Positions 45,210 to 57,724 of a stretch of DNA of 64,000 bases are shown here, piece by piece; positions within the stretch are counted from its first letter, which is position 1; each line of letters starts with the position of its first letter. The notes beneath the pieces are model-generated. The model was not told the origin of the DNA and searched no databases. It saw only the letters and a program-made list of their open reading frames with translations. Source of the stretch: Chrysopilus asiliformis (taxonomy: Eukaryota > Arthropoda > Insecta > Diptera > Rhagionidae); contig OZ035961.1 in assembly GCA_964034945.1 (NCBI GenBank), positions 30,468,184 through 30,532,183 on the forward strand. The letters run 5' to 3'. Made by a program: the position numbers and the translations under genes.

Positions 45210-47535
45210 ATTTGGGAAACCCCCTAGTTGATTAATAAAGAGTTTTTTTTTTGTTTTTGTGAATGGCCATCTACTAATAAACTCACCCTACATAATCTGA
45301 CTATTATTTTTCTCACTTAACTCGTGATACTGACTGGCATTACTTATTCGACATTTTACACCACGACAATTTCTCTTTTGGCAGATGGAAGTTTTTCATT
45401 CATGTGAACACAATTCTCGTACCTTGGACAATTTTCGAAAATAATCAGAAGGAAACGTCGACGGTTGGATGCGACGATATCTGAATTAAAATTAGCCTCT
45501 GTATGTATGCTCACAGCTCGATTCGGTTAATAAACTATACGAGGTATTATATACTTTTCCACAGTCAACAACGTGCGGCAAAATTCGCTTTTAACCCACC
45601 GACAAAATTCTATAAAGTTAAAAGTGTTAAGGGCCTCGTCATTTTGAATAGGAGTGTGTTGGCAATTGGCAGCTCAAAAGGGTTAAAGTCGTTAGTTTGT
45701 GAATGAGACTCGAATTCGAAAGTGTAAAAAGCACGAATTGGGAATCATCGCGTGGATAGAAAAGTTAATTATCACCCGGGATATCTGTCTGTAAAAAGCA
45801 AAACACTATAACCACGTCTGCTTTCGTAATTTCTGTAAATTCAATGAAACCTGATTTTCAGTCACTTTTGGGAATTGAGTTAGTTACGTGGTATTAGTTT
45901 TCGGTGGGTGATGTGGGGTGATTTGAAATACCTTTTTGGCATTTTCTTCAGAGATCTAACTTGAATGCTAAGAAAATTATTGTACAAAATCCCTTTCATA
46001 CCACAATATTGAGAGAATTTGTGCTCGTGTGAATGTAGAACGTTGTGCATTGCTATACGATTTGCTTTGAGGACGTGACATCTGTTTTCTGACTTTTAAT
46101 TAAAATTAAATTTTTGTCGTATAGTCGAAGGTTTTCCTTTAATTTTGCTCACCAATTTCATTTTTTTTTGTCTTAAAAAGAATTCCATCTGTGCAACTGG
46201 CTGTGGTGTTGTCTCTTCATCGCCGGTGTATGTGAATCTGGCTAGGATTCTGTTTGAGTCCTCTGTTGGAAGAAACTCTTTTATTATACGTAGGTGCTGT
46301 GTGAACTTTTTAATTGAAATGTCTTAATTATATTTGAAATGAGATGTTTTAGAAATGAAAGAAATTCCAGCAACTAGCATGAGTGTGGCCAGACGAAATG
46401 AAATGAGACATAAAGAAATCCTTAGACTCTGGATAACTTTCGATGTAAAAATGTTTTTATGTCTGGGGTCTTTTTGAATGGCTGGCTCATTGTTCGGTTG
46501 GGGTAGAGAGCGAACGTAGAGATTCCTGAAGGGCTGATTTAACACTATACAAGTACAATCAATGAACGGATGAGAAAAGGTACTGAAATTGCAATTTAAG
46601 TTTGAAATCTAAATAAAGTTGTCGGAAATGAATGAGGAAGAAGGAAACGGCTGCGACAAAGGATTATTTACCTCGAGTTCAGGTTCAGGTAACCTTTAGA
46701 AAAAGTATATTGCATGACTCTGAATCTGAATTCAGTTAGATTATAATGCCTGTCCTCCTCAGTTACGCATACAAAACGACAGTGAAAAAATAGCTATTAA
46801 AAAACCTGAAGGAAGATGTTCTTTGTGCACCCATCTCAAGGAATATAATCAACGTCAGGACTCTCGGCAGGCCCAAAGTCAAATGAAATGGAAGTTGAAA
46901 CTCACCGAGTTTTAATGATATATACTTTAAATACTCGCAAGTCACGAGTTTGCATAACTTTTGTATGTGCATGCAGTCATTTATAAAGTAAACGTAAACG
47001 TATGACTTTATTTTCAGTTCAAAATTGAGTTAAGGGTAGACATTTATGTTTAACTTTTATTCAGACGAGTGAGAAAATTCCGAAATTCATGCAAATAATT
47101 TACTGCATTTTCAAGTGTTACTTGATTTTAAGTAAATTTTCCATTTTAATTAATTTTAACAATTAACCCTTTAATTGAGTGACTTTGATTCAGTAATTAC
47201 TTTAGGGGAAAAGAAATTTAATTTACTAAACCAAATATAGTTGACATTTTATTCATAAAATAAATTTGCTAAACTTTTGTTGCTCTGAACTTCTAAAATT
47301 TATAGAATTTTCAAATGAAATTAGCATTTTTGGGTAATTTCTTAGAAATATGAGTATGCGTTCCTTTTGTAGGCACCCCCTTTTCTAAAATTAATAGTTT
47401 ATGTATTATCGTAAAACTAAAACGAATCTCATTTAAATAAAACATCCCAGTTGACCAACAAGGAGCACGCGGATCTACTAATAGACTAGCGGCTAGTTAT
47501 GTTTCAACTGAGACCTTCCTTTTAAAAAATGAAGC
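45210..47535. other. Intergenic DNA, nothing supported
   Basis: Somewhat less AT-rich than the rest and with few repeats. Frames of 60-73 codons show no domain. A TTAA-CCC..GGG-TTAA pair near 45.6 kb was considered and rejected. Confidence 0.4.
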
Positions 47536-47538
47536 TTA

Positions 47539-47733
47539 CACAGAGCTTCTATAGAACAGAGGTTAAAATCACACTGAGCGACAAAAATATGGCGTGAAAT
47601 ATGGGATTTTATCATTAGCTCGAAAGCTTTACGAAAGCTTTTTTCTGCTTGTGCTAATGATAAAGTCCCATATTTCACGTCATATTTTTGTCGCTCAGTG
47701 TGGTTTTAACCTCTGTTCTATAGAAGCTCTGTG
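47539..47733. repeat. Foldback MITE with ~83-bp near-perfect arms
   Basis: CACAGAGCTTCTATAGAACA continuing through AGGTTAAAATCACACTGAGC and GACAAAAATATGGCGTGAAA is followed after about 30 bp by its inverse, with three or four mismatches in about 83. The loop contains an internal GAAAGCTTTACGAAAGCTTT pair. No clean target duplication. A transcript would be a long hairpin RNA. Confidence 0.85.
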
Positions 47734-48301
47734 GTATGTAGTTTCAAAACTTGGTTAAATCTATCATGTGCCTGTCCTACAAAACTGCCCTGTATATGAA
47801 ATAGACGTGGCATTTTTTTAGCCCTGACATTTTCAATCCCATTTTTAATAAAGTGATTTTTAAAATTTTATTACAACTTTTTAATGATGATTAAAAATTA
47901 TTTACAAACTTTTACTTTTTGCTGCAGAAATTTTACAGAAAAAAAACTAACATAAGCAATTCACTATCATCGTAAGAAATTCATTGGAAATAAAACGAGT
48001 TTTTGTTTTTCTATTATTAAAAAAAAGCTACATTAGCAAACTGGAACTAAATATTTCTGATCAAAAACGAAACAATACAAGTAAGAAACAATATCTCGCA
48101 TTGATTGATCGTCGCATCTTACAATTTTATCGGCATTACTTAAGTAGCAATCAAGAATCAAGTTTTTTGCAATTAGCGTTAATCTTGTATGGTTTAATGG
48201 GAGAAGGATTGCCTTCTTCAAGACCTGTTTGTTGTTTTTTTACAGCTTAGCAAAGGAGCGTTGTTTTTGTTTCTATAATATTTTCGCATTGTATTTTTTA
48301 G

Positions 48302-48344
48302 AGAGTGAAGCTGATATGACTTTGTCCGAATCCGACGACGTATA
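48302..48344 (+). other. Possible terminal coding exon (weak)
   Basis: After a T-rich tract and TTTTTTAG, one frame reads SEADMTLSESDDV and stops at TAA (48344). The acidic end and acceptor-like tract look like a last exon. An upstream piece ending AACAATACAA|GTAAGA at about 48080 could join in frame. No protein family is recognised and the piece is very short, so chance is likely. Confidence 0.15.
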
Positions 48345-48349
48345 AATGG

Positions 48350-50148
48350 CTACTTATCATGTTACACACGTGTCTTAGATTTCATTTTTTTTTCTTCTTC
48401 TTTTTTCTTGCAATTTTAATGGTGGAAATATGAGATGATTCCCATAAAATCGACTATTTCGTTGGTGGAATGGAGAGCCGGGAAAAAGGAAGAAAAGCGT
48501 AAACATTAGATCGTTGAAATATTGTTAAGACGATATGCTATGGCTTGTTGTACATCAGACACCTGAACGGGATGCCTGAAAGTATTGATATCTTCCCGAT
48601 ATAACCATGCCCAAGGATATACGACTCCTACTATACCGATTCATGTTGCTCGAATTGAGAGTTTTCTTCAATTTAGTTGGGCACGTATTATGCTGGAAAA
48701 GTTCATGGAACTGTATATCCATTTTTATCCATCCTGCGTTATTTCATCCCCCGAGTTGGAGCTGAAAACTAAGAAATAAAGTTGTCATCTTTTATTCAAA
48801 ACATACCATCGCCACGGAACACTAGATAGAACCATCGCAGTCATCATCATCTTCGTCATTTTCTGCGGTATTGGCTAAAAACTAACGTCTATCGTGTGTG
48901 CATACACGAGCGTACATACACACGTGAGTGAAATGAGTGTAAAACACGGATTAACTATTTGACGATGTCATATATATGAGGCGCAAAATAGCTTCAGGTT
49001 CTCCAGGGAAACTTTTTATTTTCTTTTCCGACGACTTGATATTATTTCTACTTTTGGCACGTTTTTTTTCGTTGGGTTTCGGTAAGGGCAGAGTTTTGAA
49101 GCGAAGATTGAGTTTTATGATCATGATTCTACACTATTGCTAGGATATCCAACGACCACAACCACCACCCCTAAAATGCTCCCCGGTAGCTATATCGAAA
49201 TCAGTGTGTGACCGATGATGTGTCTTTTACTTTCTATAAATGCTGAAATCCTATATTTCTATCGATATCTTTGAATTATTCTAGAAAACATAACACATCC
49301 TTGGTAATGGATTCGAATTCATATTCCAATATGCGTGTGTATGTGCCTGTGTATGGAGTTTTTTTTTTTTGGTTTGTTTATGGTAGATGAAAACTTTAAC
49401 ATCATCCTCGGCCAAACAAAAATATTTATCTAGGGTTTCTGGGGATTACCTTTAATAGAATCAATGGATCAATTTTGAATCAAAGCAGATGATTGTGTTG
49501 TGCTACAAATTGTTAGAAATTTTCATAATTTTAATATGTAGGTCGATTTGGGGATCTTCCGTTTGTTTATTTGTGGACATTTCGTACTGAATTACGTTCT
49601 TGGGGAGAAATTTGGAAGAGGAATCACCATCCCCGTTATAAAGAAAAATTTCGATACAAATTTTGTAGAGGCTTTATATCCGGTTGAGATGTTTCAAAAC
49701 GTGGATTTCGAAATTGGGAACTTCCTTTTGAGGAAAAATCAATAAACCAGCAGGGGGTAGACTTTATCAAAATTGCTTTTAAGCAAGTAGTAAACAAAAT
49801 ATTGCTTGGTGTTGATTCGTTCTTTTTCGGGGGAAGTTTTATTATTATTAAGGGCGGCTTTGGTGTGCACTGAATGACGAGGGAAAATAATAGGGGTTGA
49901 AAATTCCGAAAAATATAATGGCAATCAAAACATTGCTTAAAGTAATTTCGTTCGTTTTTTAAATTTAAGGTTTTCTTTAGAACAAAAAGTTTTTTTATTC
50001 GGATATGAAAATTTTAGGTAAACAAAAGAAGTTAAAGCATGTAATAATATTTGTTTATAAATCAAAACGTATTTCCTTAAATAGATGAAATTTTACGCAG
50101 AAAAAAATCATCAGAAAATATATACAGTTGTCGGAATAATTATGGAAT
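48350..50148. other. Intergenic DNA, nothing supported
   Basis: Includes an AATAAA at about 48774 and a frame at 49548-49745 without domains. Few repeats. Confidence 0.4.
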
Positions 50149-50150
50149 TA

Positions 50151-50482
50151 CTAGCTTGTGTACCCGTCGTTGCCGGGTTAAGTTTTTTCAATTTTTTTTG
50201 ATGGTCTATATTGGAGCTAAACTTCAGGCCAATCGGCTCGGTAGTTTCCTCGCGAAAGGGTAACATAGAGGAAGAGCTAAGTTTCGAAATCACTTTACCC
50301 TCTCCCCTTACTCCCCCCACCCCTCGCGCTACTTTTCCGTATGCCTATGTTGGAGCCAGAACTACCACAGACACTCATGTCAAATTTCAAGTCAATCGGT
50401 TCAGCCGTTTTTGCGTGAAAGAGGAACAGACAGACAGACAGACAGACAGACACCAACTCATTTTTATATATTAGTATGATGA
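50151..50482 (-). mobile_element. Non-autonomous Helitron-type element, copy B
   Basis: On the minus strand it starts A|TCATCATACTAATATATAAA and has a short GTCT run (about 50430-50450). It ends with the hairpin ACCCG-GCAACGA-CGGGT, then ACACAAG, CTAG and T. 332 bp with two internal modules, against three in copy A. Non-coding. Confidence 0.85.
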
Positions 50483-50814
50483 TAAATATCCAATTGGAAT
50501 GATGTTATTGAATACAGGTGTTTTTCCTATATTTTTCAATTGAATTCTAATATATGAAAAAATTATGAAATTGCATTTTAAAGATCTGATGCACCGTTTT
50601 CCACGAAATAGCTAAGAGGAAGGGGAGTGAATTGGTGGTGCATTTTACGTCATTGACTGTAGGATTGTCATAATTTTTTTCTTTTTTAGAAAACTAAAAC
50701 TCGTAAGTTTTCTCTTATTAAAATTAGTAAGATATTGCGTCAACACAACCCCGATTACGCTTAAAAACATTAAATAATGCTTTAGAGCAGTGGTTCGTAA
50801 TATTTTTACTTTCC

Positions 50815-51310
50815 TCTTCTACTCGTATAGAAGGACGGATTCATGACGGAGACCGACTCGAGGACGGGGGCAGATAGAAAATTTCTGATCAGTACGAAAT
50901 CCGTTTCAGGCAAAATTATGGGGATGTCCGTGCATTTTTCTGTCGGGCTGTCCGTTTTACGTATTTTAAATAACTCGAGAACGTGTTGAGCTAGCGGCTT
51001 TAAATATTTTTTAAATGAGTTTTACGAAAATCCTAGTTTTCTATCAAATTTTGAAAAAGTAACGTTAGCTACCTCTCAAATAATTTTTTTTGAAAAAATA
51101 CGGTTTCTTGAAAATTTTCTCGAGATTTATGCGTTTTTTGGGGAAAATGCATATAACTAAATTTAAAGGAAATACAATTTTCTACATTTTTTGCTTTAAC
51201 GGTTTTTACGTATCTTTAGCGTTTCAGAAGATATTTAAAAAAATATATAAATTTTTGCATATTTTATTAGAAACTAAATATTGCAGAGGAAGGTTTTGTG
51301 TTGATCACAA
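50815..51310 (+). repeat. 'GACCGACTCGAG' dispersed repeat, fuller copy
   Basis: It contains GGATTCATGACGGAGACCGA, ACAGATAG..TTTCTGATCAGTACGAA, AACTCGAGAACGTGTTGAGC and TTTGCTTTAACGGTTTTTAC GTATC. The last phrase is the intact version of the site broken by the HINE element at 61271. Confidence 0.7.
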
Positions 51311-51872
51311 CTGATATTTTATCTCGCGACCTCTTTTTCCGACATTTATAGTTAGAGAGAAATCAGCGACCGCCTTCTCTAACAGTGCTCATGGGATTTT
51401 ATTGTAATTGTAAAATTCCTAAAGAAAAATGCGCCGCATGCAAAATTTTTAGAAAAGGGGACGACACAAAATAAAATTATTAAAGAGAAATACGCCGCAG
51501 GTGAAAATGTTCAACATTTAATGACTTAAAAATGACTTTAATTTTGTTGAAAAATCAGTGAAGTTGAGATTTTTTTTAACATACTATACGATTTATTCGT
51601 TTTTAATTGATTTTTTACCCTTTCATGTCCGACTTTTTCCCTGCAGTGAGAAAAAATTTGTTTTTTGGTAGGTTGTTGTTCTTTAGTCCTCTAAAAGCGC
51701 CATCCAAAATTTCAAATTTCACTTTTGTATGAAAAACTTATAAATGGATTTGCTTAAAAGCTACATCGGGCATCAATCGGGTTAATAATGTAAAAAACCC
51801 ACCATCGTAGTGCATATTGCGACTCCCTTAGGAATGTTGGTGAAAATTTTGGCATTTCGAGGTCAAATATAC
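51311..51872. other. Intergenic DNA, nothing supported
   Basis: A local repetition AAGAGAAATACGCCGCAGGTG resembles AAGAAAAATGCGCCGCATGC about 60 bp earlier. No gene. Confidence 0.4.
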
Positions 51873-51875
51873 TTT

Positions 51876-52431
51876 TTATACCCGAATGGTGAAACCAAAG
51901 GGTATATTAACTTTGCTTTACCGTTTGAAACGCCAAGATCCCGTCATCACACACAAAAATGAATTACACCAGTGTGTTTAGAATGATAAAAAAAAATTGA
52001 ATTTTGCATGTCCGTCCGTCTGTCCGTCTGTCTGTCCGTCTGTCTGTGGCGCGAATTGCGGGCGCACGGATTGAGCTAGAGACTTGAAATTTTGCACAGA
52101 CCCGTTTTTCGTAAAATGCGAGGCTAAGTTCGTTAATGGGCAAAAATGGACCATTAGGGGGGTACCCCCTATACGAACGAAAACGTTTTTTGTAAATATC
52201 GCAAAAACGGTGCATCTCATCAAAAAAGTCCAAGAACAAAAGCTATTTAGGATATGATTCTACATAAAACTCCCATACCTCAAAATCCGATTGGAATACA
52301 TTTTAAAAAATCTTATTGGAAAGTTTGACTTCAAAGTGGAATTTTGGCACAACTGTTCGAATTTTGATACGAATATCATCATACGGGTCTGCAATGATTG
52401 TCAGATTGGCAATTATAGCTTTTGTTATGTT
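51876..52431 (+). mobile_element. HINE/DINE-1-like element, copy 3
   Basis: It starts TTATACCCGAATGGTGAAAC and has AAGGGTATATT and a GTCY run at 52012-52046. The distal inverted repeat is ATCATACGGGT, the imperfect 3' hairpin is ATTGTCAGATTGGCAAT, and the end is TTATAGCTTTTGTTATGTT. Confidence 0.82.
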
Positions 52432-52434
52432 AAT

Positions 52435-54350
52435 TGAAGGACTTGCAACTCTGTGTTTTTTTTTCATTCTGGTTTTATGCTGGCTTAAAATTTGGCAGAC
52501 AAATTTAAATTGGCTCAAATTTTTTAGACACATTTAAATTAGCTCGAAATTTCCCAGATGCATTTAAAAAGTGGACAGGGTTCGGGCAAAAGAGGACAGA
52601 TGACAACCCTGATTCAAAAGCTTAAATTTTTATTTGTCGTTGTAAAAGTTATTCACGTATTTTACGACATCTGTAAAATAGTTAAAATTTTTGGGCTGTT
52701 TGAAAATTATACAAAATACAAAATAAGTCATAGATTCGCTATTAACAATCTTCCGATAAGACCTTTATATTAATTTTCATTATGTCTGAATATTTCAGCG
52801 ATTGCTTTTTCGGAAATTATTGGTACGAACCCGTGGGCATTTCTGTCTTTAAAATTATTTAAATAACGTAAAAAAGAATCACAGAAGCAGAAAAATAAAT
52901 CCCTTTTAAGCATAAAATCTCTTAATGCTTTTGTAATTTTAATCCTTGAAACCATTTAAATCAAAATTTACGAGAATTTCCTATTAATTGTATTTGTAAG
53001 TAAACAAACAAGTATTTTGATTTGAAATTAACGCTGAAAGTGAATTAATTTCACGAATTTCCATCCTTTTAACAGATTTATTTTCGGTAGAATGAAAAAT
53101 CTAAATTCTCATTTAACATCTGTTTTGTATTAAACCGAAGTGCGTAAAATACGCCACTAATGCATTTATTTATCCTAAGATATCCTTCCTAGGTGTTGTA
53201 AAAGAACGAAATTACCAGAAATTGATTGTTAGCGAATTTGCTTCAGGGGACTTTTTGTGCGCGTTCCTAATACTGTTGTGACAATTTCTTTTTTCTGAAT
53301 TCAAGACTCCCAGAGTACTTGTGTCAACCAAAAAATATGTTAGACCAAGCGCGAAATAGACTTCTCTCTCACGATTGACTTGTTTCTGATAAGATGTTCC
53401 GTGTTCACTTTATTTCTTCTTAATTTTCCTTCTTTTTTGGGAATATCTTACCTTCGGTGCACAGATATAGGTAAATTTTCTATCTATCAGGTGAAAAATA
53501 CACCTCAACCCAATTCTATAATAAAATATAATAAAAAAAAAACTCCCCTAAAAATATATCCTTGCTTGCTGTTCTTTTTTCACTTGTTCAACCTTCGTCT
53601 TTTAGAGTCTTTTCCATTAAGATGAGCACGAGGGAAATCTTCACGCCTATCTGGGTTTTCTGAGTTGTCCTGGCCCTATATAGTCAACGTTGTCCTTGTC
53701 GCGTTGTAATTAACGAACCCTAAACGAACTAAGGCACCCCAGTGAACCCACGTTCAGACTTACAATATTTTCGAATGCGTTTGAATGTTATAAATTCGTA
53801 GGTATATTCATTTCGTATAAATTAATGATGACGAATTTTACCTTTGAACTTTCTTTTCATCTATTTTATGCTCGTTTTTTGATATTCTAGAATTAATAAG
53901 CAACACCCAAAACAATATACAGGTTTTTCATTCTATCTAAATATAACCAAAGTATATAGCAATGAAATACTTAAGATAAAGGCAAAATTGCTCATTTTAT
54001 TAATTTTCCTTTTATCACAAGATGGTGTGGCATCATTTCCAGATCTCTATACAAAAGATATCTAACGTGGCGTAGTATGGAAAGGAAGATGTTTTCTGGC
54101 ATGACTCCCATTTCCGCTGATGGTTATAATATGAATTTTTCACACTGTCAGATTGCGAGATTTTATTTCTTATTTTAATTTAAGTCATGTAGAAATAATT
54201 TGATAGACTAAGTATGGGCATATTTTTTTCTATCTTGAAGTGATCACGGCAATTTCAAATTTCTTGCTTTTCATTAACCGTTAATAGTATGTTGTCATGA
54301 CTCAAATATTTTCTAATTACGAATTTAAAAAATACTTGACTTTTTTTAAG
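52435..54350. other. Intergenic DNA, nothing supported
   Basis: AT-rich. Frames of 60-81 codons without domains. Confidence 0.4.
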
Positions 54351-54355
54351 CTTAA

Positions 54356-54710
54356 AGGTGCCGCTCCACACGAGAGTAAATACGCAAGTAACTTTCAAAA
54401 ACTCTCGAGAGTTACTCGCAGGAGGTTGTCCATTTGACAGTTAATTTCGGCGATTTTTCTCTTTTCAAGACCAATATCTTGATTTTGAGACATCTTGCTT
54501 TGGCGAGCTCTCGAGAGCTACTAGCGAAATTCAAATGCCATTCGTATCTGGCGTGTCGACTAGAGAGTAGAATCACTTTTGACAGCTCGCAGAAACTAGC
54601 TCACGAGTTTTTGCGAGTTTCTGCGAGCGACTCTCAGAGACGTGTCTATTTGCGAGAAGCTGCTATCGAGAGGTTCTCGTCGGAATTTACTCTCATGTAG
54701 AGCGGGATCT
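54356..54710. mobile_element. TAA-flanked MITE rich in CTCGAGAG words
   Basis: TAA flanks both sides (54353-54355, 54711-54713). The left end AGGTGCCGCTCCACACGAGA GTAAAT is inverted at the right as AGATCCCGCTCTACATGAGA GTAAAT. The interior repeats ACTCTCGAGAGTTAC, AGCTCTCGAGAGCTA and GCGAGTTTCTGCGAGC, so it is internally palindromic. The 88-codon frame inside is incidental. PIF/Harbinger-type by its target duplication. Confidence 0.78.
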
Positions 54711-54714
54711 TAAA

Positions 54715-56228
54715 GTTTTGTGTTTAGGATGGAAAAAATAATTTTAGTAAATAATTCCTTTAGTAGAACTCAACAACAATTGATTGTTTACAAATAACAC
54801 AGTTTTAATGTCATTAAAGGTGGACCATAAAATCCGTCACTTTAATTTTTATTCTCGAATCGCCCTTCCCATCATCCCGATTTTCTGTATTATATGATGT
54901 CACAATGCAAACCCACCTCCCTTCTTAATGTGTAACGGATTTTATGGACAGCAACTGACAACGGATATCATTCTTAATAGGAATTTAAAAAAATCTTACC
55001 AGAATACCAGAACAATGTAAAAAATTACCTGAAAAGAAAAAAAAACAATTTTAAATAATATTTTTTAGCATGATTTAATCTTTTTAAAAAATTTCAAAAT
55101 ATTTGCCAACAAAGATCCCCCCACGCGCCAAGATGCCACCAAAATAAACAAAATACTTAAAATTCCGATGTCTTAATTACATAATCGAGTTTCTTATTAA
55201 TCACAAAATACCAGTCTTGATGTTATGCATTGCCATAATTTTGCATGGCATCATAGCACGTGGTCGTGTCCATGTTGACGATTTAATATCGCTTCTGCTC
55301 TGTCAAGACTGCGACAGAAATGTGGTGTAATTTAACTCTAAGTTTTTAGAACTTTTACGGAATTGTTATTCTATAAGCAGTTTCATTATATTGTTTAAAT
55401 TTACCGCAATATCAACATGTGCAGATTCTTAAAAAGTTTCGTGAAGTCTTAGTACAAAAATATCAATAAAATACATGATCATGAATAGAAAATATAGCTT
55501 TAAAAAATTACATGTACTTTTCCAGATACGTTTAATTGGTTTAAATTCATTCTATAGTCGACGATTGACTTACAAAATTATGATAAATTTTTTGATATTA
55601 TTTAAACCGTAAAAAGCACCTTAAAATTTAATTAAATACTATCAGACGGAAAGGTTAATTCGGGTTACAAATTGGCTCTCAGTTCACTTATATGTTGGGG
55701 GGTCGTTCGTCTATTTTTGGATCAGTGTGATGCCATTTATTGTCCCATGTCACTCTAATGTCCTTTTTAGACAGACAGTAAAAGGACTGACGACCAAAGA
55801 CTAACTTCAGGACCATAATATTAGGACATAGATAAATGATTGGAAGAAACAAGTAGAAGGTGGCAGACATGTCCGGATCCCTTGTCAAATTCTATACAAT
55901 TCATAGGGAGGCACTAGACACAGCACCTTCTTTTATTGGAAGGGAATGGGCCTGTAATGATTAATCATTGTTCCGAAATGGAAACTATTTTGTCCTCTGC
56001 GAGAGGGTATATGTGCATAGGTATTTGCTTTCACGAGAATTTTTTTGTCAGGACGAATATGAATAATTAGGAGGGTATTCATTTTTTTTGTTATGATTAT
56101 TAGTCAAATTTGAGAAATAATAAAAGTGCGAGATTTTCTAGCGGAAATAAATTTCGTCTTGAATGAAAAATTGTTTTAAAGAGAGTTGAAATTATTAACA
56201 AATTGTGTCATGTATTTGTAATTAAAAT
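54715..56228. other. Intergenic DNA, nothing supported
   Basis: Ordinary AT-rich sequence. No supported gene or element. Confidence 0.4.
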
Positions 56229-56229
56229 T

Positions 56230-56570
56230 TCAGCGTAGTCCAAGTGGTAAAGTACGTGGCCCGTATTCCGAAGGTCGGTGGTTCAAATCCCGACTGTGGC
56301 ACGCTGTGATTCAAGTCCACTCAACTTGCTTCACGAAATGAGTAGTGATAGTTTCCGCTTGGTGTTAATGACATCATCGGTCTAAATTGCTATCCCGGCC
56401 TCTGTTGTTGATGGGTTGCAAAGTAAAAACCTTACAAATGTTGAATTTCATCCATGTTTCGTAATCCATATAAAAACTGTAGGTGCGAAGCTGGGAAGAA
56501 ATTGTTATGAAACCCCAATTGAGGAGGCCCAGGCTCTTCGAGAGCTGTAGCACCGAGGATGATGATTTAT
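56230..56570 (+). mobile_element. tRNA-derived SINE
   Basis: The head has an A-box-like TAGTCCAAGTGG (56236-56247) and a perfect B box GGTTCAAATCC (56280-56290), correctly spaced for RNA polymerase III. An unrelated body follows, then a tail GAGGAGGCCCAGGCTCTTCG AGAGCTGTAG and a GATGAT run, as in SINEs that borrow a LINE 3' end. The flanks AATTAAAATT (56220-56229) and AATTAAAAAT (56571-56580) look like the target duplication. It is inserted in a 'GACCGACTCGAG' repeat. The tRNA part does not fold well enough to be a tRNA gene. Confidence 0.75.
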
Positions 56571-56574
56571 AATT

Positions 56575-57365
56575 AAAAATATCACATAAAACTTTTCTCT
56601 GCAATATTTAGTTTCGGAAAAAATATGTAAAATATTTTTTTTTTCAAATTTCTTGAGAACCGTTAAAGATACGCGAAAACCGTTTAAGGAAAAAATGCAG
56701 GAAATTTTATAAAAGTGCATAGTTTCCTAAATATTTTCAAAAAACTGAATTTCTTTCAAATATCTTGAAAACCGTTCGAGATACAAAAAAAAACCGTTAA
56801 AGCAAAAAAATTTGAAAATTTTATGTCCTTTAAATTTTTTTTATATACATTTTTTCCCAAAAGCGCATAGGTTTCTAGAAATCTTTAGAAAACCATATTT
56901 TTTCAAAAGAATTGTATGGGAGGTACCCGCTCTAGCGTTTTGAAAGTCGTAGAAAACTACACAGAAAAAAATAATTTTGTATTATTTACAAAATGGGTTT
57001 AACAAAAAAAAATTCGTAAATATTACTGAAGTTTTGTATATACTTCGTAATATTAACAAATTTTAGTAACTATACGAAAAAATATAAAACTTCAGTAATA
57101 TTTACGAATTTTTTTTTGTTAAACCCATTTTGTAAATAATACAAAATTATTTTTTTCTGTGTACGATTTTTGTAAAAGATATTTACAAAAAAATTTCAAG
57201 TCGCTAGGTCAACGCGTTCTCGAGTTATTTAAGATATGTACAGCGGACAGACCGACAGGCCTGAAACGGATTTCGTACTGATCAGAAATTGTCTATCTGC
57301 CCCAGTTCTCGAGTCGGTCTCCGCCATGAATCCGTCACTCTATAGAAGAGGAAAGTAGAAACTGT
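56575..57365 (-). repeat. 'GACCGACTCGAG' dispersed repeat, inverted copy with nested MITE
   Basis: Read on the minus strand it matches 50815-51310: GGAGACCGACTCGAGAAC, CTGATCAGTACGAAATCCGT, ACTCGAGAACGCGTTGACCT, then the CGGTTTTCGCGTATC type block. It is broken by the MITE at 56960-57161 and bordered by the SINE. Confidence 0.7.
56960..57161. mobile_element. Foldback MITE, TA target duplication
   Basis: TA flanks both sides (56958-56959, 57162-57163). The arms begin CACAGAAAAAAATAATTTTG and are inverted and nearly identical for about 78 bp, through AATGGGTTTAAC and AATATTACTGAAGTTTT. 202 bp with a short loop. Confidence 0.87.
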
Positions 57366-57380
57366 CCAACTCATATCATA

Positions 57381-57416
57381 TCATACTAATCATACTAATC
57401 TATAAAAATGAGTTGG

Positions 57417-57447
<31 letters not shown>

Positions 57448-57724
57448 TCCTCTTTCACGCAAAAAACGGCTGAACCGATTGACTTGAAATTTGGCATGAG
57501 TGTCTGTGGTAGTTCTGGTTCCAACATAGGCATACGGAAAAGTAGCGCGAAGGGTGGGGGGAGTAAAAGGAGGGGGTAAAGTGATTTCGAAACTTAGTTT
57601 TTGCGCAATGTTACCCTTTCGCGGGGAAACTACCGAACCGATTGGCCTGAAGTTTAGCTCCAACAAAGACTATAAAAAAAAAATTGAAAAAACTTAACCC
57701 GGCCACGACGGGTATGCACGCTAG
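57381..57724 (+). mobile_element. Non-autonomous Helitron-type element, copy C
   Basis: The 5' end is TCATACTAATCATACTAATC TATAAAAATGAG, with the start motif duplicated. A GTCT run of about 28 bp follows. The 3' end is the hairpin ACCCG-GCCACGA-CGGGT, ATGCACG, CTAG, then T. Two internal modules, as in copy B. Confidence 0.85.

Noticed and set aside
45595..45682. TTAA-CCC...GGG-TTAA piggyBac-like mini element
   Set aside because: Beyond the three C/G bases the ends do not match as inverted repeats; a chance pair of TTAA sites.
56232..56304. Functional tRNA gene
   Set aside because: The B box is perfect, but I cannot fold a proper seven-base anticodon loop or acceptor stem. The tRNA-like part is followed by a SINE body and tail with a target duplication.
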